Assembly: GCA_021794835.1 (NCBI GenBank)
Contig: JAJYQA010000041.1
Coordinates: 32,408-96,407, forward strand
Origin: Actinomycetes bacterium
Lineage (GTDB): Bacteria; Actinomycetota; Aquicultoria; Aquicultorales; Aquicultoraceae
Direction of reading: 5' to 3'
Length of the DNA: 64,000 nucleotides
This document shows, piece by piece, positions 7,718 through 17,270 of the stretch. Under the pieces are notes generated by a model. That model did not search any database, was not told where the DNA came from, and saw only the letters and a list, made by a program, of their open reading frames with translations. The first letter of the stretch is position 1. Each line of letters starts with the position of its first letter. A program made the position numbers and the translations under genes.

Positions 7718-10119
7718 TGTTTATGGAGACTAAGAGTCAGCATATCGATCCGCACAAAATAAACGAAGAAACTGTTCCAATATCGGGCCTTGATTGTCCT
7801 GATTGCGCTCTAAAGGTTGAAAAAGCAATTCAGAAGATGCCGGGGGTTAAAGCCGCTACGGTAAACTTTACCGCATCGAACCTATACATCGAATACGATC
7901 CGACGGTTAGCGGTAGAGAGAAGATTTTCTCAAAGGTGGAGGACTTTGGCTACGAAGTGGGCGCAACCGAAGAGACGCGTAAATCATCGTTTCGTGTTTA
8001 CGGTCTTGACTGCCCCGATTGCTCCAAAAAGCTTGAGCGAAAAATCGCCTCTCTTCCAGGAGTCGATTCGGCAAGCCTGGTGTATGAGACCGGGAAGCTC
8101 ACCGTAAAACACCACGAAGAGGTTATTACGATTTCTAATATTATCAAGGCGATTGAATCAAGCGGCTACGGGGCGGACCTTGAAGGCGCCATTCATCCCG
8201 AGTATTCAAAAAGGTCTTTCTGGATCTCTGATAAGCGTGCGCTGACAGTTATTGTCTCTGCGATTCCCCTGGCAATTGGAGGTATCACTAACTTTGTCTT
8301 TGGCGACAACATCTTTAGTATTACCCTTCTTCTTATCGCTATCGCCATCACTGGCTACAGGCCCACCAGAAGCTCTATCTCGTCGCTTAAATCGCGTGTC
8401 TTTGACATGAACGTCTTGATGACGATTGCCGTTGTCGGTGCGGTGTTTTTGCGCCAGTGGACCGAGGCGGCCACCGTTATGTTTCTTTTTGCCGTCGGCA
8501 CCATGCTTGAGGCGTATACCATGGATAAAACAAGGCATGCAATCCGCTCGCTGCTTGAGTTTGCACCCAGTGAGGCTGCGGTTAAATGGAACGGCGATAT
8601 AAAGCTGGTACCGGTAGAGGATGTTCATATCGGCGATATCGTGGTAGTAAAACCAGGCGAGCGCATCCCAGTTGATGGCGAGGTTGCCTACGGGCGCACA
8701 TCCATAAACCAATCGGCAATAACCGGCGAGTCGCTGCCTATAACTAAGAATCCCGGCGATCTGGTCTATGCTGGCACGCTAAACCACGAGGGCTATATCG
8801 AGATTACAACAATCAAGCAATCACAGGATACTACTCTCTCACACATAATTCATCTTGTTGAGGAGGCCCAGTCAAAGAAGGCCCCGTCGCAAAGGTTTAT
8901 TGACAGGTTCTCGGCCTACTACACGCCATCGGTCATTGCAGCAGCAATTCTGATCGCTGCCATACCCCCTATTATTGGCCTGCCCTTTATAACCTGGATA
9001 TATAGGGCTCTCGTTCTTCTAGTCATAGCTTGCCCATGTGCACTGGTTATCTCAACACCGGTATCGGTTGCGTCGGCTATCGGGGCGGCATCGCGCAGCG
9101 GTGTCCTTATAAAAGGCGGCTCTTACTTAGAGCAGGCCGGCCAGGTCTCAACGGTTGTCTTTGACAAAACGGGTACACTTACGTCAGGCCGCCTCTCAGT
9201 CACCGACATTGTGCCGCTTAACGGGTATGGGGAAAATGAGATTCTAGCTATCACAAGTTCGGTAGAAGCCAGGTCAGGTCATCCCCTGGCCGAAGCTGTT
9301 GTTAATTATGCCAAGGATAAAGGTCTCGAACTGCTTGAGCCGGCTAATTTTACATCAATGCCTGGGCTCGGCCTTAAAGCCGAGATAAACGATATAGCCT
9401 ACTATGTGGGCAACCCAAAACTTTTCTCGGAACTTAAAATATACGATGCGGACTCGTATCTTCTGGTCTCAGCCATGCAAAAAGAAGGAAAAACTGTCTT
9501 TATGCTCGGCACTAGGGATAAACTTCTGGGAATCGTTGCTGTTGCAGACAAATTGCGGGCGGGCGCGCGGCAAACCGTAAAACAGCTACGGGAAATCGGT
9601 ATAGCAAACATTATCATGCTTACCGGAGACAACGCTGAAACCGCTAGAGAGATCGCATCCCAAGTAGATATTGATGATTACCGAGCCGAGCTTTTACCAG
9701 AAGAGAAAATCGCGGCCATCGAGTCTATCTCGCAAAAGTACGGCAAAGTCGCCATGGTTGGCGACGGCGTAAACGATGCGCCAGCAATTTCCCGAGCTGA
9801 TGTTGGAATCGCCATGGGGGCGATCGGCTCCGATATCGCACTTGAGATATCAGATATCGCACTTATGGCCGATGAGCTATCCAATCTTCCTTATACAATA
9901 AAACTTAGCCGTCGGGCACTTCGTATCATTAAACAAAATGTGACCGCATCTATTGCAGTAAAACTCGGCTTTATTGCCCTTGGTATTGCTGGCCTCGCTA
10001 CACTCTGGATGGCAGTATTCGCCGACACGGGGATTGCGGTATTGGTTATATTAAATGGAATGCGCTTGTTTGCAGGGTCCGGGGACGGCCCTACGGGCCA
10101 GAGATTAGAAATTAGATAG
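7717..10119 (+). CDS. zntA: P1B-type Zn2+/Cd2+/Pb2+-exporting ATPase
   Basis: This 800-residue heavy-metal efflux pump starts at ATG 7717, overlapping the repressor stop codon (TGATG). Two N-terminal heavy-metal-associated domains carry GLDCPDCA and GLDCPDCS. Transmembrane helices follow, then the actuator motif TGES, the ion-binding CPC (Cys439, Cys441), the phosphorylated Asp483 in DKTGTLT, HPLAEA and GDGVNDAPA. CPC together with the final-helix motif MAVFADTG places it with ZntA/CadA (P1B-2) rather than copper pumps. The last 14 residues (AGSGDGPTGQRLEI plus Arg) do not look like the family and are encoded by intergenic-type word repeats. The preceding repressor and operator give metal-induced expression. 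Confidence 0.95.
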   Translation: MFMETKSQHIDPHKINEETVPISGLDCPDCALKVEKAIQKMPGVKAATVNFTASNLYIEYDPTVSGREKIFSKVEDFGYEVGATEETRKSSFRVYGLDCPDCSKKLERKIASLPGVDSASLVYETGKLTVKHHEEVITISNIIKAIESSGYGADLEGAIHPEYSKRSFWISDKRALTVIVSAIPLAIGGITNFVFGDNIFSITLLLIAIAITGYRPTRSSISSLKSRVFDMNVLMTIAVVGAVFLRQWTEAATVMFLFAVGTMLEAYTMDKTRHAIRSLLEFAPSEAAVKWNGDIKLVPVEDVHIGDIVVVKPGERIPVDGEVAYGRTSINQSAITGESLPITKNPGDLVYAGTLNHEGYIEITTIKQSQDTTLSHIIHLVEEAQSKKAPSQRFIDRFSAYYTPSVIAAAILIAAIPPIIGLPFITWIYRALVLLVIACPCALVISTPVSVASAIGAASRSGVLIKGGSYLEQAGQVSTVVFDKTGTLTSGRLSVTDIVPLNGYGENEILAITSSVEARSGHPLAEAVVNYAKDKGLELLEPANFTSMPGLGLKAEINDIAYYVGNPKLFSELKIYDADSYLLVSAMQKEGKTVFMLGTRDKLLGIVAVADKLRAGARQTVKQLREIGIANIIMLTGDNAETAREIASQVDIDDYRAELLPEEKIAAIESISQKYGKVAMVGDGVNDAPAISRADVGIAMGAIGSDIALEISDIALMADELSNLPYTIKLSRRALRIIKQNVTASIAVKLGFIALGIAGLATLWMAVFADTGIAVLVILNGMRLFAGSGDGPTGQRLEIR

Positions 10120-10232
10120 TAGAAGTAAATTAAATTATCAAGGGATAAGAATAGATTGATAAGAGTTTTTTTGCTTAATGGTGGAGTAGTAGAGTCAGTG
10201 CTCACTAAGAGCGAAATGGCTAAAGGAAAGGT

Positions 10233-10436
10233 TTGAGAGGATTGATCAAAGCTACGGTTAAATTCGATAATTGCAAATATTGTAAGAAATGCCTTGCGCA
10301 GAAGGTATGTACCACCAAGGCTATTTTTAGATTGGATGAGGACGATCCGGTTGCTGTTGATACGAATCTTTGTTATGGATGCGCGAAGTGTGTTGCGGCA
10401 TGCCCTTTTGATACTATGGCCATTAAGGAGTTTTAA
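10233..10436 (+). CDS. 2[4Fe-4S] ferredoxin-like protein
   Basis: This 67-residue electron carrier has two clusters of four cysteines, CKYCKKCLAQKVC and CYGCAKCVAACP, the second ending in the Cys-Pro of bacterial ferredoxins. The likely start is TTG at 10233, five bases after AAAGGA; there is no ATG or GTG before the first cluster. It may accept electrons from enzymes such as IorAB, but nothing in the context proves that. Its stop codon directly abuts the stop codon of the convergent glycosyltransferase gene with no spacer and no visible terminator. Confidence 0.8.
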   Translation: MRGLIKATVKFDNCKYCKKCLAQKVCTTKAIFRLDEDDPVAVDTNLCYGCAKCVAACPFDTMAIKEF

Positions 10437-11096
10437 CTAGAGATCGCCTTTTTTATGTGCTATCTGTTTGGCAATATCGCTATACATTTTAAGCCTTGCC
10501 TTAAACCCTTGGATAACGCCAAGTTTCTCTTCTTTCATGACCTGGCTAACTTCAGAGATTAATACCTCTTTCACTTTAAAACCGCTACGTTTTGCATGTT
10601 GCGTAATTGCAACCTCAACGCCAAACCCTGCATCTGCGAGATTGGGTAGACCATTAAGAAACTTTCTTCTAAACACGCGCTGCCCAGATATAAATGGGAC
10701 AATCGCCTGGGCAAGGTCGGTAGATACCCGCCCGCCGGAGAACTTTCCGACGGTCATCATTAAATCAGGGCCATTTATGAGGGGTTTGATAAGATTTTCG
10801 ATATGCTCGGGCTTTAATCCAATAAGATCAGCATCAATAAAGGCGATTATGTCGGCATCGGTTGATTCGATGCCGGTTTGCATTGCAGCCCCCTTCCCAC
10901 CGTTTCTTTCACGGTCTATGACCTTAACATTATACGACCTTGCCATTGCAGATGTATTATCCTTTGAGCCATCGTTTACAACGATTATCTCATTAACAAT
11001 CTTTACCTTAGTCAAGACATCCAGAACAGCCGCAATTTGGTTCTCTTCGTTATATGCCGGTACAATAACTACTACCTTACCCGGCTTTTCAATCAT
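10437..11096 (-). CDS. family 2 glycosyltransferase
   Basis: This 219-residue GT-A enzyme without membrane anchors transfers a sugar from a nucleotide donor. It shows VVIVPAYNEENQI (residues 9-21), VVNDGSKDNT and GKGAAMQTGI, and the metal-binding FIDADL in place of the classical DXD. The second half is short, as in dolichol-phosphate-sugar synthase-like and glucosyl-3-phosphoglycerate synthase-like members. The acceptor cannot be told. The ATG at 11096 is placed just after the proS stop codon, and GGAGG lies in the last codons of proS, so the gene is translationally coupled to proS. Confidence 0.85.
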   Translation of the reverse strand: MIEKPGKVVVIVPAYNEENQIAAVLDVLTKVKIVNEIIVVNDGSKDNTSAMARSYNVKVIDRERNGGKGAAMQTGIESTDADIIAFIDADLIGLKPEHIENLIKPLINGPDLMMTVGKFSGGRVSTDLAQAIVPFISGQRVFRRKFLNGLPNLADAGFGVEVAITQHAKRSGFKVKEVLISEVSQVMKEEKLGVIQGFKARLKMYSDIAKQIAHKKGDL

Positions 11097-12830
11097 CTAG
11101 TCCTCCGGCTTTAGACTCTCGTGCATTTGAATTACCAGGTCAGCTATCCTATCAACTGCTTGATCCAGGGGAAATTCCCTTCGATCGCCGGTCGCTCTTA
11201 CTTTCACTTCAATGTTTCCGCTCTTTATAGTCCGCGCGCCAACGATTACCTGTAGCGGGAAGCCTATCAGGTCGGAATCGGCAAACTTCTTACCGGCCGA
11301 CTCAATTCTATCATCAAGGATTACCTCCACGCCTTTTTTCTCAAGGCCTTCATAAACGCTGTCGCCCATTTCTTTTTGCTCTTTTCTATCATAGTTAAGA
11401 ACTATGATAGAAACCTCGTAGGGAGCTACCGAAATCGGCCAGATTATCCCATTTTCGTCGTGGTTTTGCTCTATCGACGATGCGGCCGTGCGGCTCACCC
11501 CAATCCCATACGAACCCATGATGTATGGCTTGACCTGGCCATCCTCGGTAATAAAGGTCGCACCCAGCGCCTCACTGTATTTAGTACCTAGCTGGAAGAT
11601 TTGGCCTACCTCAATTCCCCTTGTTGAAAGCAGCGTCCCTTCACAATCCGGACACTTATCACCCGCCTTAACCAGCTTTACATCCGCCCACTCTTCTACC
11701 TGGAAGTCTTCGCCGACATTTACGTTTATTATATGGGTATCGGATTTATTTGCCCCAACGACAAAGTTTCTCATAACCGATATCTCGCTATCTGCAATTA
11801 GCCTTACCTGATCAGTTAAGCCAACCGGCCCAACATACCCTTGAATAAGCTCAGGGTAGTCCTCCCACTCCATGCCGGCCAGCAGGTGGAAATCAGTTGT
11901 CCCTAATAAGGAAGCTAATTTTTCTTCGTTCACGTCTCTGTCGCCTCTAATTAGTACCGCAGCAATTTCCCTCGCCCCATATTTATAAATCAATGTTTTT
12001 ACTATCTTTGTTCCAGGCACATTAAGGAAGGCTGAAACCTCGGTTATGCTCTTCACACCAGGCGTAGAGATAACTTCTGGGCTCTTTATGGCTTCGGTAG
12101 ACGGCTCCGGCAACCTAGTGGATGCAACTTCGTCATTTGCCGCATAATTACAGGAATCACAGTAAAGGATAGTGCTTTCGCCGGATTCTGCGAGAACTGT
12201 AAACTCCTGCGATACTTTCCCACCTATTAGACCTGTCGCAGCTTGTATAGCCCTGAAATCTAGCCCACAACGCTTAAATATGCGTGTATAAGCACCGTAC
12301 ATGTCGTCGTAAGACTTTTGCAACTGCTCGATGCTAGCGTTGAAGCTATAGGCATCCTTCATAATAAACTCACGGCCGCGCATAAGACCGAACCGTGGCC
12401 TTATCTCATCTCTAAACTTTACCTGGATCTGGTATATGGTAAGCGGTAGCTGCCTGTATGACTTGAGTTCGTCCATAACCAGAGCCGTAACAAGTTCCTC
12501 ATGGGTGGGCCCGAGCGCAAATTCTCTCTCATGCCTATCCTTAAACCGCATCATCTCTGGACCGTATTGTGTCCAGCGCCCTGTCTTCCGCCATACGTCC
12601 GCAGGCTGAATCACCGGCATTAGTATCTCTTGCGCGTCTACCCGGTTCATCTCTTCGCGGATAATTCTTTCGATCTTTTTTATTACCCTATATCCAAGCG
12701 GCAAAAAAGTATACACGCCAGCAGCTACTTTTCTTATCATTCCTGCTCGCAAGAGCAGCTTGTGGCTGACAACCTCAGCCTCGGCTGGGCTCTCTTTTAA
12801 CGTCGGCGCGTAAAGTAGCGAGAATCTCAT
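11097..12830 (-). CDS. proS: prolyl-tRNA synthetase
   Basis: ProS charges tRNA-Pro. The protein is 577 residues from ATG 12830; a TTG at 12842 lies within the ribosome site GGAGGAA and is not the start. It is the bacterial long form. Class II motif 1 region is PLGYRVIKKIERIIREEM, motif 2 has FKDRHEREFALGPTHEE, and the editing (INS) domain spans about 225-380 with VKTLIYKYG. Motif 3 is GSYGIGVSR, followed by the anticodon-binding domain starting APYEVSIIVLNYD. The codons for that segment form a perfect 14-bp inverted repeat at 11383-11413. Two TTGTATAAT-like bases upstream (12879-12887, minus) may be its -10 box. Confidence 0.97.
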   Translation of the reverse strand: MRFSLLYAPTLKESPAEAEVVSHKLLLRAGMIRKVAAGVYTFLPLGYRVIKKIERIIREEMNRVDAQEILMPVIQPADVWRKTGRWTQYGPEMMRFKDRHEREFALGPTHEELVTALVMDELKSYRQLPLTIYQIQVKFRDEIRPRFGLMRGREFIMKDAYSFNASIEQLQKSYDDMYGAYTRIFKRCGLDFRAIQAATGLIGGKVSQEFTVLAESGESTILYCDSCNYAANDEVASTRLPEPSTEAIKSPEVISTPGVKSITEVSAFLNVPGTKIVKTLIYKYGAREIAAVLIRGDRDVNEEKLASLLGTTDFHLLAGMEWEDYPELIQGYVGPVGLTDQVRLIADSEISVMRNFVVGANKSDTHIINVNVGEDFQVEEWADVKLVKAGDKCPDCEGTLLSTRGIEVGQIFQLGTKYSEALGATFITEDGQVKPYIMGSYGIGVSRTAASSIEQNHDENGIIWPISVAPYEVSIIVLNYDRKEQKEMGDSVYEGLEKKGVEVILDDRIESAGKKFADSDLIGFPLQVIVGARTIKSGNIEVKVRATGDRREFPLDQAVDRIADLVIQMHESLKPED

Positions 12831-12882
12831 TTGTTCCTCCAACCGGCCTCTTGAGCCTAGACCTAAAAATCACAGTCTATTA

Positions 12883-12906
12883 TACAATAAAGCGGCTTAC
12901 GCCGCT
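12883..12906 (-). terminator. intrinsic terminator after ispG
   Basis: Read on the minus strand, AGCGGC-GTAA-GCCGCT (12906-12891) is followed by TTTATTGT. It separates ispG from proS. The T-run is short and interrupted, so termination may be partial. Confidence 0.65.
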
Positions 12907-12941
12907 CGTTCATTGTTCATCGTTCGTAATTCGCCATTCGA

Positions 12942-14015
12942 TTAATCCCTGGCTTCCTTTTCTTTCACATCATCTATTAGCTTCTCTATTTCACCCATTA
13001 GTACCTCAACCATATCCTCTGCGGGAACCCTGCGTATGGCCTTGCCGCCTTTAAACAGAACGCCTTCCTGTTTGCCACCCGCGATACCTATGTCAGCATC
13101 TCTTGCCTCACCGGGGCCGTTGACAACGCACCCCATAATCGCGACCTTAAGCGGGGTTCGCATGGTCATAAGCCGTTTTTCGATTTCCTCAACAACCGGG
13201 ATAACATCAATATCGCAGCGTCCGCATGTTGGGCAGGATATTATCTCCGGACCGTATGACCTTAGACCCAAGGATTGCAGTATTTGATATGCCACCTGAA
13301 CCTCGTGAACGGGGTCTGCGGATAGCGACACCCTCATGGTATCACCTATCCCATCGGCAAGAAGCACGCCAAGACCTACCGCCGATTTTACAGTTCCCTT
13401 CATCAGCGAGCCCGCCTCAGTGATTCCAAGGTGAAGCGGGTAATCCGTTTGCTCTGATAGCATGCGGTATGCTTTTATTGAGTCGACAACTGAAGACGAC
13501 TTAACCGAGAGAACGATATTGTGAAAATCAAATTTCTCACAGAACCTTATATACTCAAGGCAGCTTTTAACCAAAGCTGTCGGTATGTCCTCCTCTTTAT
13601 AATATTTTGGGTGAAGTGATCCTGAGTTAACGCCTATCCTGATCGCGGTGTCGTGCTCCTTTGCCTTCTCGACAATCTTTGCGACAAGGTCTTCTCCACC
13701 AATGTTTCCCGGGTTGATACGAATTTTATCTACACCGGCCTCGATCGCTCCAACTGCATATTCCCAGTGAAAATGTATATCGGCAATCAGCGGAATATTT
13801 ATTTCCTTCTTTATCTTTGGAAGAGCCTCTACCGCTTCACGGCTTGGCACCGCGACGCGAATTAGCTCACAGCCCGCTTCTTCAAGCCTTTTTATTTGTT
13901 CAACCGTAGCTCTAACGTCTTCAGTCTTTTCGCTAGCCATTGATTGAACAGCGACGGGATTACCGCCGCCGATTACTACATTGCCTATTTTAACTTGGCG
14001 CGTATTTTTGGTCAT
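12942..14015 (-). CDS. ispG: 4-hydroxy-3-methylbut-2-enyl diphosphate synthase
   Basis: IspG is the next-to-last enzyme of the MEP isoprenoid pathway. It reduces MEcPP to HMBPP with a [4Fe-4S] cluster. The 357-residue protein has the TIM-barrel start GNVVIGGGNPVAVQSM and the cluster ligands in SCPTCGRCDIDV plus MGCVVNGPGEA near the C-terminus. It begins at ATG 14015, directly after the rseP stop codon. With dxr upstream, two MEP-pathway steps sit in this cluster, and ispH is at 33455-34300. The stop codon is followed within one base by intergenic word repeats. Confidence 0.96.
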   Translation of the reverse strand: MTKNTRQVKIGNVVIGGGNPVAVQSMASEKTEDVRATVEQIKRLEEAGCELIRVAVPSREAVEALPKIKKEINIPLIADIHFHWEYAVGAIEAGVDKIRINPGNIGGEDLVAKIVEKAKEHDTAIRIGVNSGSLHPKYYKEEDIPTALVKSCLEYIRFCEKFDFHNIVLSVKSSSVVDSIKAYRMLSEQTDYPLHLGITEAGSLMKGTVKSAVGLGVLLADGIGDTMRVSLSADPVHEVQVAYQILQSLGLRSYGPEIISCPTCGRCDIDVIPVVEEIEKRLMTMRTPLKVAIMGCVVNGPGEARDADIGIAGGKQEGVLFKGGKAIRRVPAEDMVEVLMGEIEKLIDDVKEKEARD

Positions 14016-15161
14016 TTAACCACCACCCGGGATTAAAGACCCCTGGATTATCCTAGTTATATCTGAGAACACAAAATATACCATTATCGTAAGAAGGAGA
14101 GCCATCCCAACCGCGTTAACAGCTAAGATAACCTTTTTGTTTAGCGGCCCTCTGGCTATGCTTTCTAATCCAAGAATAGCTAGCCTCCCACCATCAAGTG
14201 GAGGTACGGGAAGTAGGTTTAGTATCCCTATGTTTATTGTGACAATTGCCAGGAGCCACATAAAGTCCCAAAAACTCTTCTTAACTACCGTTGCTGACGT
14301 GTATACGATACCTACCGGGCCCGAACCCTCTTTGGCGAGAATCGCCGGCTTATGTACAATAGTATTATATATCGTCACGGCCATGAACTTCGTGAGGGCA
14401 GCTGTATCTGCAATCCCTTGATATATCGCTAAATGCGGGGGTAGCCTTTTATATTGAACTTCAGTGCTTGGATATATGCCTAAAACACCGTGCCCGTCAT
14501 TTTTATCTTTATCTAGCACCGGTCTTTTGGTAAGCGTTTGGCCATCGCGTTTAACCACAACCGTTATCTGTTTCCCTGGCTTATCCTTTAACTGATTTAC
14601 AATATCTTCCCAGTTTTTAATCCTTGTGCCATTAATTGATACTACCCGGTCACCTTTCTTTAATCCCACATGATCTGCCGGACTGTTCTTTACAATGTTA
14701 CCAAGGACGTTGGGACTCTCAGCAACCCCTTGTATCATAAACATCAAGGTAAAGATAACTACCGCAAAGACCATATTCATGAGCGGTCCGGAAAACATGA
14801 TGATGGCCTTTTTCCAACGTGGCTGCGTGTCGTATTTTCGCTCGGGCGGTGTGTCTTTATCCTCTTCGTCTTCCTCTAGCTGCAACTCCGACTCCACCCC
14901 GGCAAACTTCACATATCCGCCAAACGGAATCATTGTTGCACCGTACTCCGTCTCGCCCCACCTAAAAGAGAACAGCCGGGGCCCCGGCAGCCCAAACATA
15001 AATTCTTTTACCTTTAAGCCCATTAATTTGCCTGCCGTGAAATGGCCACCTTCGTGAACGAATATTATTAGACCAAGACCGATTATAGCCACTAGGAAAT
15101 AAATGATTTGGACCCACTCCTTTTTAGCTCTATTACCTGTCTTGCTTTGGCTCTTGCCCAA
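14016..15161 (-). CDS. rseP: RIP metalloprotease RseP (site-2 protease)
   Basis: RseP is an inner-membrane zinc protease that cleaves transmembrane segments of anti-sigma factors and remnant signal peptides. The active-site HEGGH lies in the first helix (GLIIFVHEGGHFTAGKLMG). A PDZ domain follows (SPADHVGLKKGDRVVSINGTRI), and the second metal ligand is in PPLDGGRLAI. The coordinates give the longest frame, from TTG 15161, which overlaps dxr by 70 bases and has no well-placed ribosome site. The family's N-terminus would begin near residue 19. There AAAAAGGAG precedes an ATC codon (15107-15105) followed by ATT, with no canonical start. GTG at 15092 is too close to the helix. The start is therefore unresolved. 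Confidence 0.9.
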   Translation of the reverse strand: MGKSQSKTGNRAKKEWVQIIYFLVAIIGLGLIIFVHEGGHFTAGKLMGLKVKEFMFGLPGPRLFSFRWGETEYGATMIPFGGYVKFAGVESELQLEEDEEDKDTPPERKYDTQPRWKKAIIMFSGPLMNMVFAVVIFTLMFMIQGVAESPNVLGNIVKNSPADHVGLKKGDRVVSINGTRIKNWEDIVNQLKDKPGKQITVVVKRDGQTLTKRPVLDKDKNDGHGVLGIYPSTEVQYKRLPPHLAIYQGIADTAALTKFMAVTIYNTIVHKPAILAKEGSGPVGIVYTSATVVKKSFWDFMWLLAIVTINIGILNLLPVPPLDGGRLAILGLESIARGPLNKKVILAVNAVGMALLLTIMVYFVFSDITRIIQGSLIPGGG

Positions 15162-16270
15162 TCCTCAGCTTCCAATAATATACCCAAATTGGCTTCGTCA
15201 TCTGGCACGTGTCTGCTCATCGTCTCCTCTATAACAGCCGGTATATCGGTAAACTTAATTTTCTTATCCAGAAACGCCGCCACTGCCTCCTCGTTTGCTG
15301 CATTTAAAACAGCGGGATATGTCTTACCGAGTTTGATGGCATCAAGGGCATACTCTAGACAGGGGAAGCTCTTTATATCTGGAGATTCAAAGGTGAGCTT
15401 CCCTAACTTAACAAAATCCAGCGATGGAAGTGGCGATTCTAGTCTATCGGGATAGGATAGCGCGTACTGGATTGGTGTTCGCATGTCGGTTTGCCCTAAG
15501 TGTGCTTTAATTGAGCCGTCCTCAAATTCTACCATGGAGTGGATTATGCTCTGTGGGTGAACAACAACCTCTATCTTTTCGTAAGGGATATCAAATAACC
15601 AGTGTGCCTCAACAACCTCTAAGCCCTTGTTTATAAGGGTTGCCGAGTCGATTGTAATTTTTGGGCCCATCGTCCAGCGGGGGTGCGCTAGTGCCTCTTC
15701 CACCGTAACCGATTCGAGCTCTTCAAAGCTTCTACCCCTAAACGGTCCTCCCGAGGCAGTAATTATAAGTTTCTTTACCTCGCTTTGCTTCTCACCTACG
15801 AGGCATTGAAAAATTGCGTTATGCTCACTATCGACCGGCAATATCGCAGCCCCGCTTGTCTTTTGCACCCTTTTTACGATCGCCCCACCGGCAACCATTG
15901 ATTCTTTGTTTGCCAGAGCTAGCGTTTTTCCAGATTTTAGGGCAGATAGAGTTGGTTGCAGGCCAACCGATCCTACCAGGGCATTCAGCACAATATCGAC
16001 TTCTGGGTACGCCGCCAAGCTCTCTAAGCCCTCGATGCCGGATAATATCTCTACTTTCTTATGGGCTCTTTCTTTTAGCTTGCTTGCAGCTTGTTCATCG
16101 GCGACAACAACTATTTTCGGCTTTAACTCAGCTATTTGCTCTTCCAGAACTTCTATGTTGCGATGAACTGCTAGGCCAATCACACGGAACTTATCAGGGA
16201 ATCTCTTTATGACATCTATAGCCTGTAGCCCAATAGAGCCAGATGAGCCTAGTATGACAATATTTTTCAA
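15092..16270 (-). CDS. dxr: 1-deoxy-D-xylulose 5-phosphate reductoisomerase
   Basis: Dxr makes 2-C-methyl-D-erythritol 4-phosphate with NADPH, the first committed MEP step. The 392-residue chain starts TTG at 16270, seven bases after AAAGGA. It shows the NADPH site ILGSSGSIGLQAIDVI, then ALANKESMV, the metal-binding PVDSEHNAIFQC and the flexible-loop region PRWTMGPKITIDSATL. The gene is followed by rseP, as in many actinobacteria and firmicutes. A 170-base gap of word repeats separates it from cdsA upstream. Confidence 0.97.
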   Translation of the reverse strand: MKNIVILGSSGSIGLQAIDVIKRFPDKFRVIGLAVHRNIEVLEEQIAELKPKIVVVADEQAASKLKERAHKKVEILSGIEGLESLAAYPEVDIVLNALVGSVGLQPTLSALKSGKTLALANKESMVAGGAIVKRVQKTSGAAILPVDSEHNAIFQCLVGEKQSEVKKLIITASGGPFRGRSFEELESVTVEEALAHPRWTMGPKITIDSATLINKGLEVVEAHWLFDIPYEKIEVVVHPQSIIHSMVEFEDGSIKAHLGQTDMRTPIQYALSYPDRLESPLPSLDFVKLGKLTFESPDIKSFPCLEYALDAIKLGKTYPAVLNAANEEAVAAFLDKKIKFTDIPAVIEETMSRHVPDDEANLGILLEAEDWARAKARQVIELKRSGSKSFIS

Positions 16271-16440
16271 ATTACTGTCCTTTCAGCATTGCCAGAATAT
16301 GGTATTAACATTTTATCATTATTAGCAATGCCATTGACAATTCAAGCCATAAATTAGAAACGGGCCGCAGCCCTATTTATGGAATGAGGGTAAGTAATGT
16401 TGGTCCGAAATTCGTAATTCGAAATTATCCCTCGCTAGAC

Positions 16441-17247
16441 CTACTTTATCAACAGCCAGTAGTAATACCCGGCTACTGCCGTAAACAGCACGCTATCAAA
16501 CCTATCCAGGAATCCGCCATGGCCCGGAATCAATGCGCCTGAGTCTTTAACCCGCATCTCGCGTTTGATACGCGACTCAACTAAGTCGCCCAGGGGAGCA
16601 AAAATTCCTATCATAATACCCATGCCGAATCCCTTAAGCAGAGTCAAAAATACCCCCTGCTGCTTTAGAAAGGGCAACCAGGGCAATAAGAACAGCAAAG
16701 CCAGCACAATTGCCGGGGTGATAAGACCGGCAATACTTCCCCCAAGCGTCTTGTTTGCGCTTATCGCCGGGGCTATCTTCCTCTTTCCGAACGCGCTCCC
16801 TATGAAGTAGGCAAATATATCGCTTACCCAGGTCCCAATAAACACCAATAGGACGCCTATTCGTCCAAAACTTAAGTTATATTGCAACACCATATGACTT
16901 AACGTAAACGCCACATACAAAAGCCCGACTAAAGTTAATCCCGTATTGACTATACTGCCCTGCGTGAAAATCTGCCAAGTAAGTGCCACAAACACTAATA
17001 GTGCTACCACTGCGACCATGCCTGGTTTACCGCCGAATAGCGTGGCCGCTATCAAAGCTATTCCGCCCAATATACCGATCAACAGGCTTGGCTTATAATC
17101 TCGCAAGATAAAAATCGAATAAAGTTCGTCAAGGCTGATAATTGCAATTACCGTTATAAGAAACGCAAAGAAGTACTTTCCTAATAACAAAAACAAGACA
17201 ATTACTGGTATGCCAACCAGTGCACTAATAACTCTTTCTTTCAGCAT
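16441..17247 (-). CDS. cdsA: phosphatidate cytidylyltransferase
   Basis: CdsA makes CDP-diacylglycerol, the precursor of phospholipids, at the membrane. The 268-residue protein has about seven or eight hydrophobic helices. The family signature sits at the C-terminus: GDLVESRIKREMRVKDSGAL followed by PGHGGFLDRFDS with its catalytic aspartates. The start is ATG 17247 with AGGAG upstream. It follows uppS by 23 bases, so uppS and cdsA are co-transcribed. The stop codon is followed by the word repeat GAATTACGAATTTCG in the sense strand. Confidence 0.95.
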   Translation of the reverse strand: MLKERVISALVGIPVIVLFLLLGKYFFAFLITVIAIISLDELYSIFILRDYKPSLLIGILGGIALIAATLFGGKPGMVAVVALLVFVALTWQIFTQGSIVNTGLTLVGLLYVAFTLSHMVLQYNLSFGRIGVLLVFIGTWVSDIFAYFIGSAFGKRKIAPAISANKTLGGSIAGLITPAIVLALLFLLPWLPFLKQQGVFLTLLKGFGMGIMIGIFAPLGDLVESRIKREMRVKDSGALIPGHGGFLDRFDSVLFTAVAGYYYWLLIK

Positions 17248-17270
17248 CTATGGCTCCTGTGTTGCCGCTA

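Noticed and set aside
8206..8712. 168-codon frame opposite zntA
   Set aside because: Lies wholly within the ATPase coding region, has no family features and no ribosome site.
16355..16374. Terminator after cdsA (GGGC-TGCG-GCCC on the minus strand)
   Set aside because: The stem has only four pairs and the following bases GTTTCTAATTT are a weak T-run.
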